In this document: positions 49,978 through 59,846 of the stretch, piece by piece
How positions within the stretch are numbered: the stretch's first letter is position 1
Layout of the letters: the number at the start of each line of letters is the position of its first letter
DNA from: Okibacterium fritillariae
GTDB taxonomy: Bacteria > Actinomycetota > Actinomycetes > Actinomycetales > Microbacteriaceae
Reading direction: 5' to 3'
Assembly: GCF_900167575.1 (NCBI RefSeq)
Contig: NZ_FUZP01000002.1
Coordinates: 248,001 to 312,000, forward strand
DNA length: 64,000 nucleotides
Position numbers and translations under genes: made by a program
The notes under the pieces: model-generated
What the model saw: only the letters and a program-made list of their open reading frames with translations
Told to the model about the DNA's origin: nothing
The model's database searches: none

Positions 49978-50224
49978 TGACCTGTGCTTACCTGCGTAGC
50001 TGTGAAGGTTCGCGCGCGAGCGGCTGCGGAACCACGAAACACCGTTGGGCGGGTGCGCCGGTCTCGCGCGGGCCGCCTCGGAAAAGGGGGAGATCCGCTT
50101 GTGGCGGACCTGAAAACCATACGCCAGCGCGGCGTGTCGCGCTAATCGGCGCGGATTTCCGTCCCGTGAGAGAGCCCCGATCATCCCAACGCCCGTACAC
50201 ACACGCACACATGCACACACGCGA

Positions 50225-50260
50225 AAGCCGCGGGGCCCGTCTGACACGGCCCCGCGGCTT
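50225..50260 (-). terminator. Hairpin terminator of the rib operon
   Basis: A perfect 13-bp GC-rich stem (50225-50237 with 50248-50260) lies 16 bases beyond the ribH stop. No T-tract follows on the minus strand. Confidence 0.7.
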
Positions 50261-50276
50261 GTTCGCCTCGATCTGT

Positions 50277-50759
50277 CTACGCGTTCGACGCGCCCCGCAG
50301 CTCGCGCAGGAGGACGGCGGTCGCCACGGCCGCCTGAGCCGCCTCGCGCCCCTTGTCCTCTTTCGAGTCGGGCAAGCCGGCGCGGTCGAGCCCCTGCTTC
50401 TCGTCGTCGAGCGTGAGCACGCCGAATCCGACCGGCTTGCCGGTCGTGATGGTCACCTGCGTGAGGCCGGAGGTCGCGGCATCCGACACATATTCGAAGT
50501 GCGGGGTGCCCCCGCGGATGATGACGCCCAGCGCCACGACCGCGTCGGCCCCGGACTCGAGGGCCACCTTCGAGGCCACGGGCAGTTCGAAGCTGCCGGC
50601 CACGCGCACGAGGCGGTGCGTGACGCCCATCTCGTCGAGCGCCTTCTCAGCACCCGCGATGAGCCCGTTGGTGATGACCTCGTGCCACTGACCCGCGATC
50701 ACGACCACGTTCAGTCCGGTTCCGTCGACGTGCAGGTCGGGCTGTCCTTCGCCACTCAT
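50277..50759 (-). CDS. ribH: 6,7-dimethyl-8-ribityllumazine synthase
   Basis: This 160-residue enzyme condenses the pyrimidine and 3,4-dihydroxybutanone phosphate to lumazine and usually assembles into pentamers or capsids. Visible features are [45 protein letters not shown] and the proton-relay region [18 protein letters not shown]. It is last in the ribD-ribE-ribBA-ribH operon, 85 bases after ribBA. Confidence 0.95.
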   Translation of the reverse strand: MSGEGQPDLHVDGTGLNVVVIAGQWHEVITNGLIAGAEKALDEMGVTHRLVRVAGSFELPVASKVALESGADAVVALGVIIRGGTPHFEYVSDAATSGLTQVTITTGKPVGFGVLTLDDEKQGLDRAGLPDSKEDKGREAAQAAVATAVLLRELRGASNA

Positions 50760-50797
50760 GTGTTCCTCTTTCTCTCGGTTCTGTGTTCGGCGTTTTG

Positions 50798-50820
50798 TGT
50801 TCGATGTTCGATGTTCGATG
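50798..50820. repeat. 7-base tandem repeat between ribBA and ribH
   Basis: Three head-to-tail copies of TGTTCGA (50798-50804, 50805-50811, 50812-50818) plus TG lie in the spacer upstream of ribH. The spacer (50760-50844) holds no gene. Confidence 0.8.
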
Positions 50821-50844
50821 CAGACCGCATCGAATGTCGCGGGT

Positions 50845-52107
50845 CTAGTTGTCGTGCAGCGCGATGATGTGTCCCATGCGATCGCGCTTCGTGCTCAGGT
50901 AGGCCTCGTTGAACGCGCCGACCCCCACGATGAGCGGAACGCGCTCCGACACCGTGACGCCGTGCATCGTGAGCTGGCGCTCCTTCTCGGGGTTGTTGGT
51001 CAACAGGCGCACCGAGGTCATGCCCAGGTCGTCGAGAATCGCCGAGGCGGCCTCATAGTTGCGGGCGTCGGCGGGCAGCCCGAGCGCCAGATTGGCGTCG
51101 AGCGTGTCGAGACCGTCCTCCTGCAGGCGGTAGGCGCGCAGCTTGTTGACGAGGCCGATGCCGCGACCCTCCTGACCGCGCAGGTAGATGACGACGCCGC
51201 CGTGGCGCTGGATGGTGTCGAGTGCGGCGTCGAGCTGCGGGCCGCATTCGCATTTCAGCGACCCGAAGGCCTCGCCGGTCAGGCATTCGCTGTGCACGCG
51301 CACGAGCGCGCCCTCGGCCGCGGGGTCGCCCGAGACGATGGCCACGTGATCGGCGCCCGTGCGGCGGTCGTGATAGGCGCGCATGCGGAAGCTGCCGTGC
51401 GTGGTGGGCACGGTGGTCTCGACCTCGAAGCGCACGGCGGGGTCGGCGGGCGCCGCGTTCTCGCCGGGCGCGGTGCCGTCGCAGAGGGCTTCGGCGTCGG
51501 GGTGCTCGACGATGTAGGCGATGAGATCGGCGATCGTGATGACGGGCAGCCCGAATTCGGCGCCGAGCGCGAGGAGGCCGGGCAGGCGGGTCATCTCACC
51601 CGTGTCCTCGACGACCTCGCAGATGGCGCCGACGGGGGTGAGGCCCGCGAGGCGCATGAGGTCGACCGCGGCCTCGGTGTGGCCGGGCCGTTCGCGCACG
51701 CCGCCGTCGCGCGCCCGCAGGGGCACGATGTGGCCGGGGCGGATGACGCTCGTGGCGGTCGACAGCGGGTCGCCCAGCACGCGCAGGGTCTTGGCCCGGT
51801 CGGACGCCGAGATGCCCGTGGTCACGCCCGTCGCGGCATCCACCGTCACGGTGTAGGCGGTCTGGCGCAGGTCTTCGTTGCGCGCCACCATGGGCGGCAG
51901 TTCGAGCCGGTCGGCGTATTCGTTCGACATGGGCGCGCAGATGTAACCGCTCGTGTGCCGGATGGTCCAGGCCAACCACTCCTGTGTGGCATATTGCGCC
52001 GACAGGATGACGTCGCCTTCGTTCTCGCGCCCCTCATCGTCGGCCACGAGCACGGGTTTGCCCGCGCGCAGCGCCTCGAGCGCCTCGGGAATCGTCGACA
52101 GGCTCAT
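50845..52107 (-). CDS. ribBA: Bifunctional 3,4-dihydroxy-2-butanone-4-phosphate synthase / GTP cyclohydrolase II
   Basis: This 420-residue fusion supplies both precursors of riboflavin. The N-terminal half is the DHBP synthase ([16 protein letters not shown] at about 20-35, [13 protein letters not shown]). The C-terminal half is GTP cyclohydrolase II, with the zinc triad Cys of [17 protein letters not shown] and [12 protein letters not shown]. Its ATG overlaps the ribE TGA (ATGA). It is third in the FMN-riboswitch-controlled operon. Confidence 0.96.
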   Translation of the reverse strand: MSLSTIPEALEALRAGKPVLVADDEGRENEGDVILSAQYATQEWLAWTIRHTSGYICAPMSNEYADRLELPPMVARNEDLRQTAYTVTVDAATGVTTGISASDRAKTLRVLGDPLSTATSVIRPGHIVPLRARDGGVRERPGHTEAAVDLMRLAGLTPVGAICEVVEDTGEMTRLPGLLALGAEFGLPVITIADLIAYIVEHPDAEALCDGTAPGENAAPADPAVRFEVETTVPTTHGSFRMRAYHDRRTGADHVAIVSGDPAAEGALVRVHSECLTGEAFGSLKCECGPQLDAALDTIQRHGGVVIYLRGQEGRGIGLVNKLRAYRLQEDGLDTLDANLALGLPADARNYEAASAILDDLGMTSVRLLTNNPEKERQLTMHGVTVSERVPLIVGVGAFNEAYLSTKRDRMGHIIALHDN

Positions 52108-52733
52108 GAGTGGGTTTCCGTTCTGCGGGTGGTGATGGCCAGCATGCGTTCCATGTGGCGGGCCAGGATGTCGGTCTCGATGTTCACGGTGTCGCCCACG
52201 ACGCGCTCGCCGAGGGTCGTGGCCGCGAGCGTCTCGGGGATGAGTGACACCTCGAACCACTGCGCGGGTTCGGCCGGGTCGCTCACGGCCGAGACGGTCA
52301 GCGAGACGCCGTCGATGGCGATGGAGCCCTTGTCGACGACGAGCGGGGCGTGCTTCTCGTCGAGGCTGAAGCGCAGCACGCGCCAGGCGCTGCCGTCGGT
52401 GATCGAGAGCAGCTGCGACGTGCCGTCGATGTGTCCCTGCACGATGTGGCCGCCGAGACGGTCGCCCACCTGGGCGGCGCGTTCCAGGTTGACGCGACGC
52501 CCGACATCCGCGCCGGAGAGGGTGGACATGGCCAGGGTCTGCGCCATGACATCGGCCGTGAACGAGTCGGGGGTCTGGTCGACGACCGTGAGGCAGACGC
52601 CCGAGACCGAGATGGAGTCGCCGTGTGCGGCGCCCGTGACGGCGAGCGGCCCGCGCACGGTGAAGCGCGCGGCGTCGCCCGTGTGCTCGATGGCCGTGAT
52701 GGTGCCTGTTTCTTCGATGATTCCGGTGAACAT
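52104..52733 (-). CDS. ribE: Riboflavin synthase, alpha subunit
   Basis: This 209-residue enzyme dismutates two lumazines to riboflavin. Its two lumazine-synthase-like barrels are visible as internal repeats: MFTGIIEETGTI at the start, SVSGVCLTVV in the first and SIAIDGVSLTVSAV in the second, with GGHIVQGHIDGT between. Its start shares one base with the ribD stop and it overlaps ribBA by four bases. Confidence 0.95.
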   Translation of the reverse strand: MFTGIIEETGTITAIEHTGDAARFTVRGPLAVTGAAHGDSISVSGVCLTVVDQTPDSFTADVMAQTLAMSTLSGADVGRRVNLERAAQVGDRLGGHIVQGHIDGTSQLLSITDGSAWRVLRFSLDEKHAPLVVDKGSIAIDGVSLTVSAVSDPAEPAQWFEVSLIPETLAATTLGERVVGDTVNIETDILARHMERMLAITTRRTETHS

Positions 52734-53794
52734 CAGTGCGTCCCTTCTGGGCGGGCGGTGACCACGAGGTCGTCTCCCAGCCGTTCGATCCCGTCGATGA
52801 CGAGGCGTCGTTGTGCGTCGATGGTGCCGACCCCGAGGTCGGTGGTGGCGAGGCGCCCGCCGCCCAGCAGCGTCGGCGCGAGGTAGATGAGGTAGCTGTC
52901 GACGAGGCCCGCGCGCACGATGGCGCTGGCCAGGGTGGGCCCGCCCTCGACGAACAGGGTGCGGATGCCTCGGGCGCGCAGGTCGGCGAGGTCGGCCGCG
53001 AGGTCGCCCCCCGACAGTGTGACGAGTTCGTGCGGATGCCGGCGCACGGCGGCGTCGGCCGGAACGGGTCGCGTGCCGAACACCACGGGAACGGGCTGCG
53101 TGTCGAGGAGCGAACCGTCGTCGGCGCGCGCCGTGAGCGACGCGTCGTCGGCCAGGATCGTGCCCGTGCCCACGGCGATGGCATCGGATGCCGCGCGCCG
53201 GCGGTGAACATCGGCGCGCGCCTCGGGCCCCGTGATCCACTGGCTGGTGCCGTCGTCGGCGGCGGCACGACCGTCGAGGCTCGACGCCCACTTCACGGTG
53301 ACGAGCGGCCGGCCGAGGCGTGCCGTGACGAGCCAATCGCCGAGCAGTTCGGTGGCCGCTGCCTCTTCGAGACCCTCGATGACCTCGACCCCGCCGGCGC
53401 GCAGCCGTTCGGCGCCCCCGCCGGAGTGGCGGCCCGGGTCGGCCACGGCGTAGACGACGCGCGCGACACCGGCCGCGAGGAGGGCCTCGGAGCAGGGCCC
53501 CGTGCGCCCCGTGTGATTGCAGGGCTCGAGTGTGACGACGGCCGTGGCCCCGGCCGCGGCGCCCGCGGGCAGCTGCGACAGGGCGTCGACTTCGGCGTGT
53601 GGCGTTCCGGCGCCGCGGTGCCACCCCTCGGCGATGACAGCGTATTCGCCGGTCGCGGGATCGGGCTGGGCGGCCAGGATGACGCAACCGACCTGCGGGT
53701 TGACGCCTCGCGCCGGCCCGTTGCCCGCGTCGCCGATGGCGCGGCGCATGGCGCGTCGAAGCTCCGCCTCGGTGGGGGCTGGATTCCCGGTCAT
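52733..53794 (-). CDS. ribD: Bifunctional pyrimidine deaminase/reductase RibD
   Basis: This 353-residue protein deaminates and then reduces the riboflavin pyrimidine intermediate. The zinc deaminase motifs are TPHAEVDAL and EPCNHTGRTGPC in the first 150 residues. The reductase domain begins near VTVKWASSLDGRAA and includes RTLFVEGGPTLAS. It is first in the rib operon, with an AAGGACGAC ribosome-binding site before the ATG at 53794. An FMN riboswitch lies 100 bases upstream. Confidence 0.95.
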   Translation of the reverse strand: MTGNPAPTEAELRRAMRRAIGDAGNGPARGVNPQVGCVILAAQPDPATGEYAVIAEGWHRGAGTPHAEVDALSQLPAGAAAGATAVVTLEPCNHTGRTGPCSEALLAAGVARVVYAVADPGRHSGGGAERLRAGGVEVIEGLEEAAATELLGDWLVTARLGRPLVTVKWASSLDGRAAADDGTSQWITGPEARADVHRRRAASDAIAVGTGTILADDASLTARADDGSLLDTQPVPVVFGTRPVPADAAVRRHPHELVTLSGGDLAADLADLRARGIRTLFVEGGPTLASAIVRAGLVDSYLIYLAPTLLGGGRLATTDLGVGTIDAQRRLVIDGIERLGDDLVVTARPEGTH

Positions 53795-53895
53795 GTCGTC
53801 CTTGTGGTCTCTGTCGAGACGGACTCCGGGTGCGTTCTGAGCGCTCGCCGTCTGGGCGCGCGCTCTCGCCGGCCGCCGACATCGGTCGACGACCC

Positions 53896-54077
53896 GTGCT
53901 TCCTCTCATCCGGACTCGAGCCTGCTGGTGCAGACCCATAACCGTCGGTTCCGGAATTCCACCGGATCGGCCCTCGACGCGTTCTCGTCGCCGTGGGCCG
54001 GAGCTTCGGCGGCAGGAACGTTTCTCGGGTTCGCGGACTATCACCGCCGGTTCGGACTCTCACCGACCCCGGAGCAC
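53896..54077 (-). promoter_or_regulatory. FMN riboswitch (RFN element)
   Basis: On the minus strand the leader contains the conserved RFN blocks in order: GGTCGGTGAGAGTCC, ACCGGCGGTGATAGTCCGC, then CCGGTGGAATTCCGG, ACCGACGGT, GAGTCCGGATGAGAGGAAGC. The closing stem is GTGCT (54077-54073) with AGCAC (53900-53896). FMN binding would lower expression of ribD-ribE-ribBA-ribH. The 346-base leader between the SorC gene end and ribD is otherwise without genes. Confidence 0.95.
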
Positions 54078-54140
54078 GTTTCTGTTGCTGACTCTACCGA
54101 ACGCCGCCGACCACGGGGTTATTCCGAGCGTCTTCGCGGC

Positions 54141-55166
54141 CTAATCCGACGAATTGTGACGGCGCCAGCGCTCGGCCTGCGTTGCATCCGCGGGTGCCCC
54201 GTCGACCAGTTCGCGCGCCGTGCGCGAGTCGAGGATGAGGTCGGTGATGAGTCCGGCGGCGAGGGCTCCGCGCAGGCTCGCGAGCTTCGAGGTGCCCGCC
54301 ACGATGCACACGCGGCGCGACACCCGGCGCAGCACCTGCAGGTCGGGGCCCGACGAGCGTTGGTTGAGCGCGATGCCGTCGTCCGAGCCATCCTCGCGGA
54401 AGAAGACCGTCGCCACGTCGCCGACCACCTTGGCCTCGGCTAGGGACGCGAAATCGTCGTCGTCGAGGTAGCCGCCGATGTAGACGTGGCTCGGCACCCC
54501 GGCGAACGGCGAACCGAGGCCGAAGACCGCGACATCCATGCCGGCCTGGATATCGATGACACGGTGGATGCTGCGCTCGCGCCACAGTGCCTTCTTGGTG
54601 CCCGGGTCGTCGAAGAACGCGGGCACGGGGAACTGCTGCACGTAGGCGCCGTAGGCCCCGCCGAACCGTTGCAGGATCTCGCTGGCGTAGAGGATGCCCG
54701 TGGTGCGCGGGTTGGCCGCGCCGTTCAACTGCACGATCGACGAGTTGTGGGTGGCCTTGGCCACGAGGTGCCGCGAGACGGCGCTCATGGTGCTGCCCCA
54801 GGCCACGCCCATGGTCATGTTCGAATCGAAGAAGCTGCCGAGAATCCGTGCAGCCGAGATGGCCACGCGTTCAAGCCGGTCGACATCGCTCGTGAGCTCG
54901 GGAACGGGCACCACGTGGGCGACCACGCCATACCGTCGGCGGATGTCTGCCTCGACCTGTCGGGGCATGTCGAGGGGCGAGCGCACCTGGATCTCGACGA
55001 GGCCGGTTTCGCGGGCGTGACTGAGCAGCCGGGAGACCGAGGAGCGCGAGGTGTGCAGCTCGGAGGCAATGGCCTCCATCGTGAGGTCTTGCATGTAATA
55101 CAACTGCGCGGCGGTCAGTGCGTCACGCGTTTTCGGCGTCAGTGCCGTGGTGGGCGAAGGAACCAT
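54141..55166 (-). CDS. SorC/DeoR-type sugar-responsive transcriptional regulator
   Basis: This 341-residue regulator has an N-terminal HTH (about 25-60, MEAIASELHTSRSSVSRLLS) and a large C-terminal sugar-binding domain of the SorC family (AVFGLGSPFAG, GDVATVFFREDG, IVAGTSKLASLRGALAAGL). It is divergent from glpD and so probably controls glycerol or glycerol-3-phosphate use by sensing a phosphorylated intermediate. The ATG at 55166 (MVPSPTTALTPK) is chosen since the HTH follows directly. A palindrome lies 11 bases upstream of its start. Confidence 0.88.
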   Translation of the reverse strand: MVPSPTTALTPKTRDALTAAQLYYMQDLTMEAIASELHTSRSSVSRLLSHARETGLVEIQVRSPLDMPRQVEADIRRRYGVVAHVVPVPELTSDVDRLERVAISAARILGSFFDSNMTMGVAWGSTMSAVSRHLVAKATHNSSIVQLNGAANPRTTGILYASEILQRFGGAYGAYVQQFPVPAFFDDPGTKKALWRERSIHRVIDIQAGMDVAVFGLGSPFAGVPSHVYIGGYLDDDDFASLAEAKVVGDVATVFFREDGSDDGIALNQRSSGPDLQVLRRVSRRVCIVAGTSKLASLRGALAAGLITDLILDSRTARELVDGAPADATQAERWRRHNSSD

Positions 55167-55177
55167 GAGGCCATCCT

Positions 55178-55191
55178 TGCACGTTTGTGCA
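55178..55191. promoter_or_regulatory. Candidate SorC-family operator
   Basis: The inverted repeat TGCAC-GTTT-GTGCA lies just upstream of the SorC gene start, within its 133-base divergent gap to glpD. A larger palindrome with TGCAC/GTGCA ends occurs before glpF. Confidence 0.4.
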
Positions 55192-55299
55192 CGAGATTTG
55201 ACCGAGTGTGATCGAGGGCGTTCACTGATACGGACACAGACACAGTGCCGTGCTCCACACCCCCTGAAGCAATGGCGCGTAACAAGAGGAGTGACCGTC

Positions 55300-57033
55300 G
55301 TGAACGCCGCATCATCTTCATCCGCAACCCGTTCCAGCGTCCAGAGCCTGACCGAGCGTCCCCACGCCCAGGTTCTCGTCATCGGCGGCGGCATCAACGG
55401 CATCGCAACTTTCCGCGACCTGGCCCTGCAGGGCGTCGACGTCGTGCTCGTCGAGCGCGGCGACTACTGCTCGGGCGCCTCGGCCGCGTCGTCGCACATG
55501 ATCCACGGTGGCGTGCGCTACCTCGAGAACGGCGAGTTCCGCCTGGTCAAGGAGTCGGTCACCGAGCGCAACGGCCTGCTCAAGATCGCGCCGCACTACG
55601 TGAAGCCGCTCGAGACCACCATCCCCATCTTCACCACCGTCTCAGGCGTGCTGTCGGCCCCCGGCCGCATCCTCACGCACAAGGGCGGCAAGCCGAAGGA
55701 GCGCGGGGCTGCGCTCATCAAGATCGGCCTGACCATGTACGACTCCTTCTCGCGTGACGGCGGCGCCGTTCCCCGCCACCGCTTCCACGGATACAAGAAG
55801 TCCATGGCCGACCTGCCGAAGCTCAACGACAACCTCAAGTACACGGCCACCTACTACGACGCCTCGGTGCACGACCCCGAGCGTCTGGCCCTCGACGTGC
55901 TGCGCGACGGCCTGGCCCAGGGCCCGCACGCCCGCGCCGCCAACTACGTCGAGGCCGTCGGTGCCTCCGACGGCGGTGTCGTGCTGCGCGACGTTGTCTC
56001 GGGCGAAGAATTCGCCGTGAAGGCGGATGTCGTCGTCAACACGTCCGGCCCCTGGACCGACCTCACCAACGAGGCCCTCGGCGAGAAGACGGCGTACATG
56101 GGCGGCACCAAGGGTTCGCACATCGTGCTCGACAACCCCGAGCTGCTCGCCGCCACCAAGGGTCGCGAGATCTTCTTCGAGAACAACGACGGCCGCATCG
56201 TGCTGATCTACCCGCTCAAGGGCAAGGTCATGGTCGGCACCACCGACCTCGAGGCGGATGTCCGCGAGCCCGCCGTCTGCACCGAGGAAGAGGTCGACTA
56301 CTTCTTCGGGCTCGTGAAGCACGTCTTCCCGACCATCGACGTCAACCGCGAGCAGATCGTCTACCGCTTCTCCGGCATCCGCCCGCTGCCCGGCCACGGC
56401 GACACGGCCCCCGGCTTCGTGTCCCGCGACTACCGCATCGTGCCCTCGACCTTCGGCACGGCCACGCTGCTCAGCCTCGTCGGCGGCAAGTGGACCACGT
56501 TCCGGGCCCTGGCCGAGCACCTCAGCAACGAGGTCCTCGAGCGCCTGCACCAGACCCGCAGCGTCTCGACGCTCGGCATGCCCATCGGTGGCGGCCGCGA
56601 CTACCCGATCACGGATGACGCGCGCACCGTCTGGGTTACGAGCCACGGTCGCGAGGTGAGCCGCGCCCGCGCCGACATGCTGCTCGAGCGCTACGGCACG
56701 CGCGCCGCCGCCGTGATCGACGAACTGGCCGAATCGGGCGACACCCCGCTCGAGAACGCCGCCGAATACAGCGCGCAGGAGATCGAATACCTCGTGCGCA
56801 CCGAGTCGGTCGTGCACCTTTCCGACGTGCTGCAGCGCCGCACGAGCCTTGCCTTCACGGGCCAGGCCACCGACGCGCTGCTCGCCGAGCTCGGCTCGAT
56901 CACGGCCGGTGTCCTCGGCTGGTCGAGCGACGAGACCGCCGCCGAGATCGCCGAGGCCGCGCGCATCCTGCGTGAGGCGCACGGTGTCGCGGTGGGCAGC
57001 ACCAGCACCAAGGAGGACGCGCTCAGCAAGTAG
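55300..57033 (+). CDS. glpD: Glycerol-3-phosphate dehydrogenase (FAD, GlpD/GlpA type)
   Basis: This 577-residue flavoprotein oxidises glycerol-3-phosphate to dihydroxyacetone phosphate at the membrane. The FAD-binding VLVIGGGINGIATFRDLALQG (quoted part IGGGINGI) lies at about 25-45, followed by ASSHMIHGGVRYLE and LVGGKWTTFR. The C-terminal alpha domain of about 100 residues is present. The GTG at 55300 has AGGAG eight bases upstream; the in-frame GTG at 55291 is too close to it. It is followed by a long GC hairpin and glpF. Confidence 0.93.
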   Translation: MNAASSSSATRSSVQSLTERPHAQVLVIGGGINGIATFRDLALQGVDVVLVERGDYCSGASAASSHMIHGGVRYLENGEFRLVKESVTERNGLLKIAPHYVKPLETTIPIFTTVSGVLSAPGRILTHKGGKPKERGAALIKIGLTMYDSFSRDGGAVPRHRFHGYKKSMADLPKLNDNLKYTATYYDASVHDPERLALDVLRDGLAQGPHARAANYVEAVGASDGGVVLRDVVSGEEFAVKADVVVNTSGPWTDLTNEALGEKTAYMGGTKGSHIVLDNPELLAATKGREIFFENNDGRIVLIYPLKGKVMVGTTDLEADVREPAVCTEEEVDYFFGLVKHVFPTIDVNREQIVYRFSGIRPLPGHGDTAPGFVSRDYRIVPSTFGTATLLSLVGGKWTTFRALAEHLSNEVLERLHQTRSVSTLGMPIGGGRDYPITDDARTVWVTSHGREVSRARADMLLERYGTRAAAVIDELAESGDTPLENAAEYSAQEIEYLVRTESVVHLSDVLQRRTSLAFTGQATDALLAELGSITAGVLGWSSDETAAEIAEAARILREAHGVAVGSTSTKEDALSK

Positions 57034-57039
57034 TCGGTC

Positions 57040-57079
57040 TGCGGGGAGGCCCGGCGCCCTCGGGCGCGGCCTCCCCGCA
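57040..57079 (+). terminator. GC-rich hairpin after glpD
   Basis: A 12-bp outer stem (57040-57051 with 57068-57079) continues as a 6-bp inner stem (57054-57059 with 57062-57067) beyond a two-base bulge. No T-tract follows, so it may terminate weakly or stabilise the glpD transcript end. Confidence 0.65.
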
Positions 57080-57117
57080 AACCAACATTGAACGCATTCT
57101 CACGCGGAAGTCTTGTT

Positions 57118-57145
57118 TGCACGCTAGCGCGGTCGCTAGCGTGCA
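57118..57145. promoter_or_regulatory. Palindromic candidate operator upstream of glpF
   Basis: Perfect 12-bp arms TGCACGCTAGCG and CGCTAGCGTGCA flank CGGT, 72 bases before the glpF start. The outer TGCAC/GTGCA half-sites match the palindrome before the SorC gene. A TATATAA stretch at about 57155 may be a promoter element. Confidence 0.5.
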
Positions 57146-57217
57146 GATAGGTCGATATATAACCCGGAAGGGTCACCCGCCAGGGGAGGCCCGAGAGTAC
57201 TCGCAAGGAAGGTCAAC

Positions 57218-57979
57218 GTGGACGTCAATTTGGGAACGATATTCCTCTCGGAAACCGTGGGAACAGCGATGCTGCTCCTGCTCGGTGGAGGTGTAGTCGC
57301 AAACGTAGTACTCGCTAAGTCCAAGGGCTTCGACGGCGGTTGGTTGCTGATCAACTTCGGATGGGGCCTCGCGGTCTTCTCCGGTGTGATCGTCTCCTAC
57401 GCCTCCGGAGCCCACCTCAACCCGGCCGTCACGGTCGGCATCATCACGTCGGGCGCCGAAGAGTTCGTGCCCGGCATCCCCGTCGACTTCCTGTCGACGA
57501 TCGTCTATCTCGCGGCGCAGATGCTCGGTGCCATCATCGGTGCGGTGCTCGTGTTCCTCGCCTACAAGAAGCACTTCGACGAGACGGAAGACGCCGGCGC
57601 CAAGCTCGGTGTGTTCTCGACGGGCCCCGGCATCCGCAGCTACGGCTGGAACTTCCTCACCGAGGTCATCGGCACCTTCGTGCTCGTGTTCGTCGTTCTC
57701 GGCTTCGGCCGCAACGGTGACGCCGCCGGTCTTGCCTCGCTCGGTGCCCTTCCGGTCGCCCTCGTCGTGATCGCCATCGGTGCATCGCTCGGTGGTCCCA
57801 CCGGATACGCCATCAACCCCGCACGTGACCTCGGTCCGCGCATCGTGCACGCCCTCCTCCCCATCAAGGGCAAGGGCACGAGCGACTGGTCCTACGCATG
57901 GGTTCCGGTCGCCGGCCCCCTCGTCGGTGGTGCCATCGCCGGTCTCGCCTCGCAGGTCCTCCTGCCCGTCCTGACCTGA
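57218..57979 (+). CDS. glpF: Glycerol uptake facilitator (aquaglyceroporin)
   Basis: This 253-residue channel has six membrane helices and the two NPA half-helices: [10 protein letters not shown] (N68-A70) and [12 protein letters not shown] (N200-A202). Asp204 and the following Gly-Pro-Arg are typical of glycerol-conducting members rather than strict water channels. The GTG start at 57218 has AAGGA upstream. A 104-base gap leads to glpK. Confidence 0.94.
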   Translation: MDVNLGTIFLSETVGTAMLLLLGGGVVANVVLAKSKGFDGGWLLINFGWGLAVFSGVIVSYASGAHLNPAVTVGIITSGAEEFVPGIPVDFLSTIVYLAAQMLGAIIGAVLVFLAYKKHFDETEDAGAKLGVFSTGPGIRSYGWNFLTEVIGTFVLVFVVLGFGRNGDAAGLASLGALPVALVVIAIGASLGGPTGYAINPARDLGPRIVHALLPIKGKGTSDWSYAWVPVAGPLVGGAIAGLASQVLLPVLT

Positions 57980-58083
57980 TCTGATTTCTTTTCTCTTCGC
58001 CTGATCGACCCGGTGCGGATGCGCGCCTCACCCCCGACGCGCATCCGCCCACCCGAATAACCCTCTACAAAGGAGTAACTCTC

Positions 58084-59598
58084 ATGACGGACTACGTCAT
58101 CGCCATCGACCAGGGAACGACCTCGACGCGTGCGATCGTTTTCGACAAGAACGGCAACATCATCTCGACCGGTCAGCTCGAGCACGAGCAGATCTTCCCC
58201 AAGGCCGGCTGGGTCGAGCACGACCCGAAAGAGATCTGGAACAACACGCGTGAGGTGATCGGTACCGCGCTGTCGAAGGCGAACATCACGCGCCACGACA
58301 TCCAGGCCATCGGTATCACCAACCAGCGCGAGACCGCCGTGGTGTGGGACAAGAACACCGGCGAGCCCGTCTACAACGCCATCGTCTGGCAGGACACCCG
58401 CACGCAGTCGATCGTCGACCGCCTCGCCGGTGACGAAGGCCTCGAGCGCTTCAAGTCGAAGGTCGGCCTGCCGCTCGCCACCTACTTCTCGGGCACCAAG
58501 ATCGTCTGGATCCTCGAAAACGTCGAGGGTGCGCGCGAAAAGGCCGAGGCCGGCGACCTGCTCTTCGGCACGACCGACAGCTGGGTTCTCTGGAACCTGA
58601 CCGGCGGCACCGACGGCGGCGTGCACGTGACCGATGTCACCAACGCCAGCCGCACGCTCTTCATGGACCTCGAGACCCTCAGCTGGGATGACGAGATCCT
58701 CGAGATCTTCGGTGTGCCTAAGTCGATGCTGCCCGAGATCAAGTCCTCTTCCGAGGTCTACGGCCACGCGTCGGGCCACAGCCTGCTGCGCGAGGTTCCT
58801 ATCGCCGGCATCCTGGGCGACCAGCAGGCCGCCACGTTCGGTCAGGCTGCCTTCCAGCAGGGCGAGGCCAAGAACACCTACGGCACCGGTAACTTCCTCA
58901 TCTTCAACACGGGTGAGGAAATCATCCACTCGGAGAACGGCCTGCTCACGACGCTCGGCTACAAGCTGGGCGACGCCAAGCCGCACTACGCGCTCGAGGG
59001 TTCGATCGCCGTCACGGGTTCGCTGATCCAGTGGCTGCGCGACAACCTGGGCATCATCAACTCGGCGCCCGATGTCGAGAAGCTCGCCGCGACCGTCGAA
59101 GACAACGGTGGCGCCTACTTCGTGCCCGCGTTCTCGGGTCTCTTCGCGCCGTATTGGCGTTCGGATGCCCGCGGTGCCCTCGTCGGTATGACCCGTTACG
59201 TGAACAAGGGTCACATCGCCCGCGCTGCCCTCGAGGCGACGGCCTACCAGACCGCCGAGGTGCTGGATGCCGTCAACGCCGACTCCGGCGTTCCGCTCAC
59301 CGAGCTCAAGGTCGACGGCGGTATGACGGCCAACGACACGCTCATGCAGTTCCAGGCCGACATCCTCGGCGTTCCCGTCGTGCGCCCCGTCGTTGCCGAG
59401 ACCACCGCGCTCGGTGCCGCCTACGCTGCCGGCCTCGCCGTCGGCTTCTGGAGCGACCTCGACGACCTGGCCAAGAACTGGCAGGAAGACAAGCGCTGGG
59501 AGCCCTCGATGGACCAGGACGAGCGCGACCGCCTCTACCGCAACTGGAAGAAGGCCGTCACGAAGACCTTCGACTGGGTCGACGAGGACGTGCAGTAA
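58084..59598 (+). CDS. glpK: Glycerol kinase
   Basis: This 504-residue FGGY kinase phosphorylates glycerol. The ATP-binding [15 protein letters not shown] is at residues 6-20; [23 protein letters not shown] and [14 protein letters not shown] follow in order. The ATG at 58084 has AAAGGAG upstream. It is last in the glp operon and ends at a strong terminator. Confidence 0.96.
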   Translation: MTDYVIAIDQGTTSTRAIVFDKNGNIISTGQLEHEQIFPKAGWVEHDPKEIWNNTREVIGTALSKANITRHDIQAIGITNQRETAVVWDKNTGEPVYNAIVWQDTRTQSIVDRLAGDEGLERFKSKVGLPLATYFSGTKIVWILENVEGAREKAEAGDLLFGTTDSWVLWNLTGGTDGGVHVTDVTNASRTLFMDLETLSWDDEILEIFGVPKSMLPEIKSSSEVYGHASGHSLLREVPIAGILGDQQAATFGQAAFQQGEAKNTYGTGNFLIFNTGEEIIHSENGLLTTLGYKLGDAKPHYALEGSIAVTGSLIQWLRDNLGIINSAPDVEKLAATVEDNGGAYFVPAFSGLFAPYWRSDARGALVGMTRYVNKGHIARAALEATAYQTAEVLDAVNADSGVPLTELKVDGGMTANDTLMQFQADILGVPVVRPVVAETTALGAAYAAGLAVGFWSDLDDLAKNWQEDKRWEPSMDQDERDRLYRNWKKAVTKTFDWVDEDVQ

Positions 59599-59644
59599 TT
59601 CTCAGGCAGTGATTCCCGGGTCGGTTGCGATCCGCTGAGAGAGA

Positions 59645-59680
59645 GAAAGAGCCCCGAGGCTGATGCCTCGGGGCTCTTTC
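59645..59680 (+). terminator. Rho-independent terminator of glpK
   Basis: A perfect 16-bp stem (59645-59660 with 59665-59680) has a TGAT loop; its 3' arm ends in CTTTC. It lies 46 bases after the glpK stop. Confidence 0.9.
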
Positions 59681-59846
59681 GTGTGCGGGGACGCCGCGCG
59701 GGAACCGAACGAGGGGATCGCGTATCGGGACCGGTGGCGCGGCCGCTCAAGGTGACTGCGCGCACGGCGAGGCGCCCGCGCCGACGCCTGGGGCTGAGAC
59801 GTGGTGCGGAGACGTGCGGCGCGGGGGAGCGCCGGAGCCGGTCGGT

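Noticed and set aside
57118-57145. Perfect palindrome as an intrinsic terminator of glpD.
   Set aside because: No T-tract follows and another GC hairpin directly follows the glpD stop; position just before the glpF promoter region favours an operator or leader hairpin.
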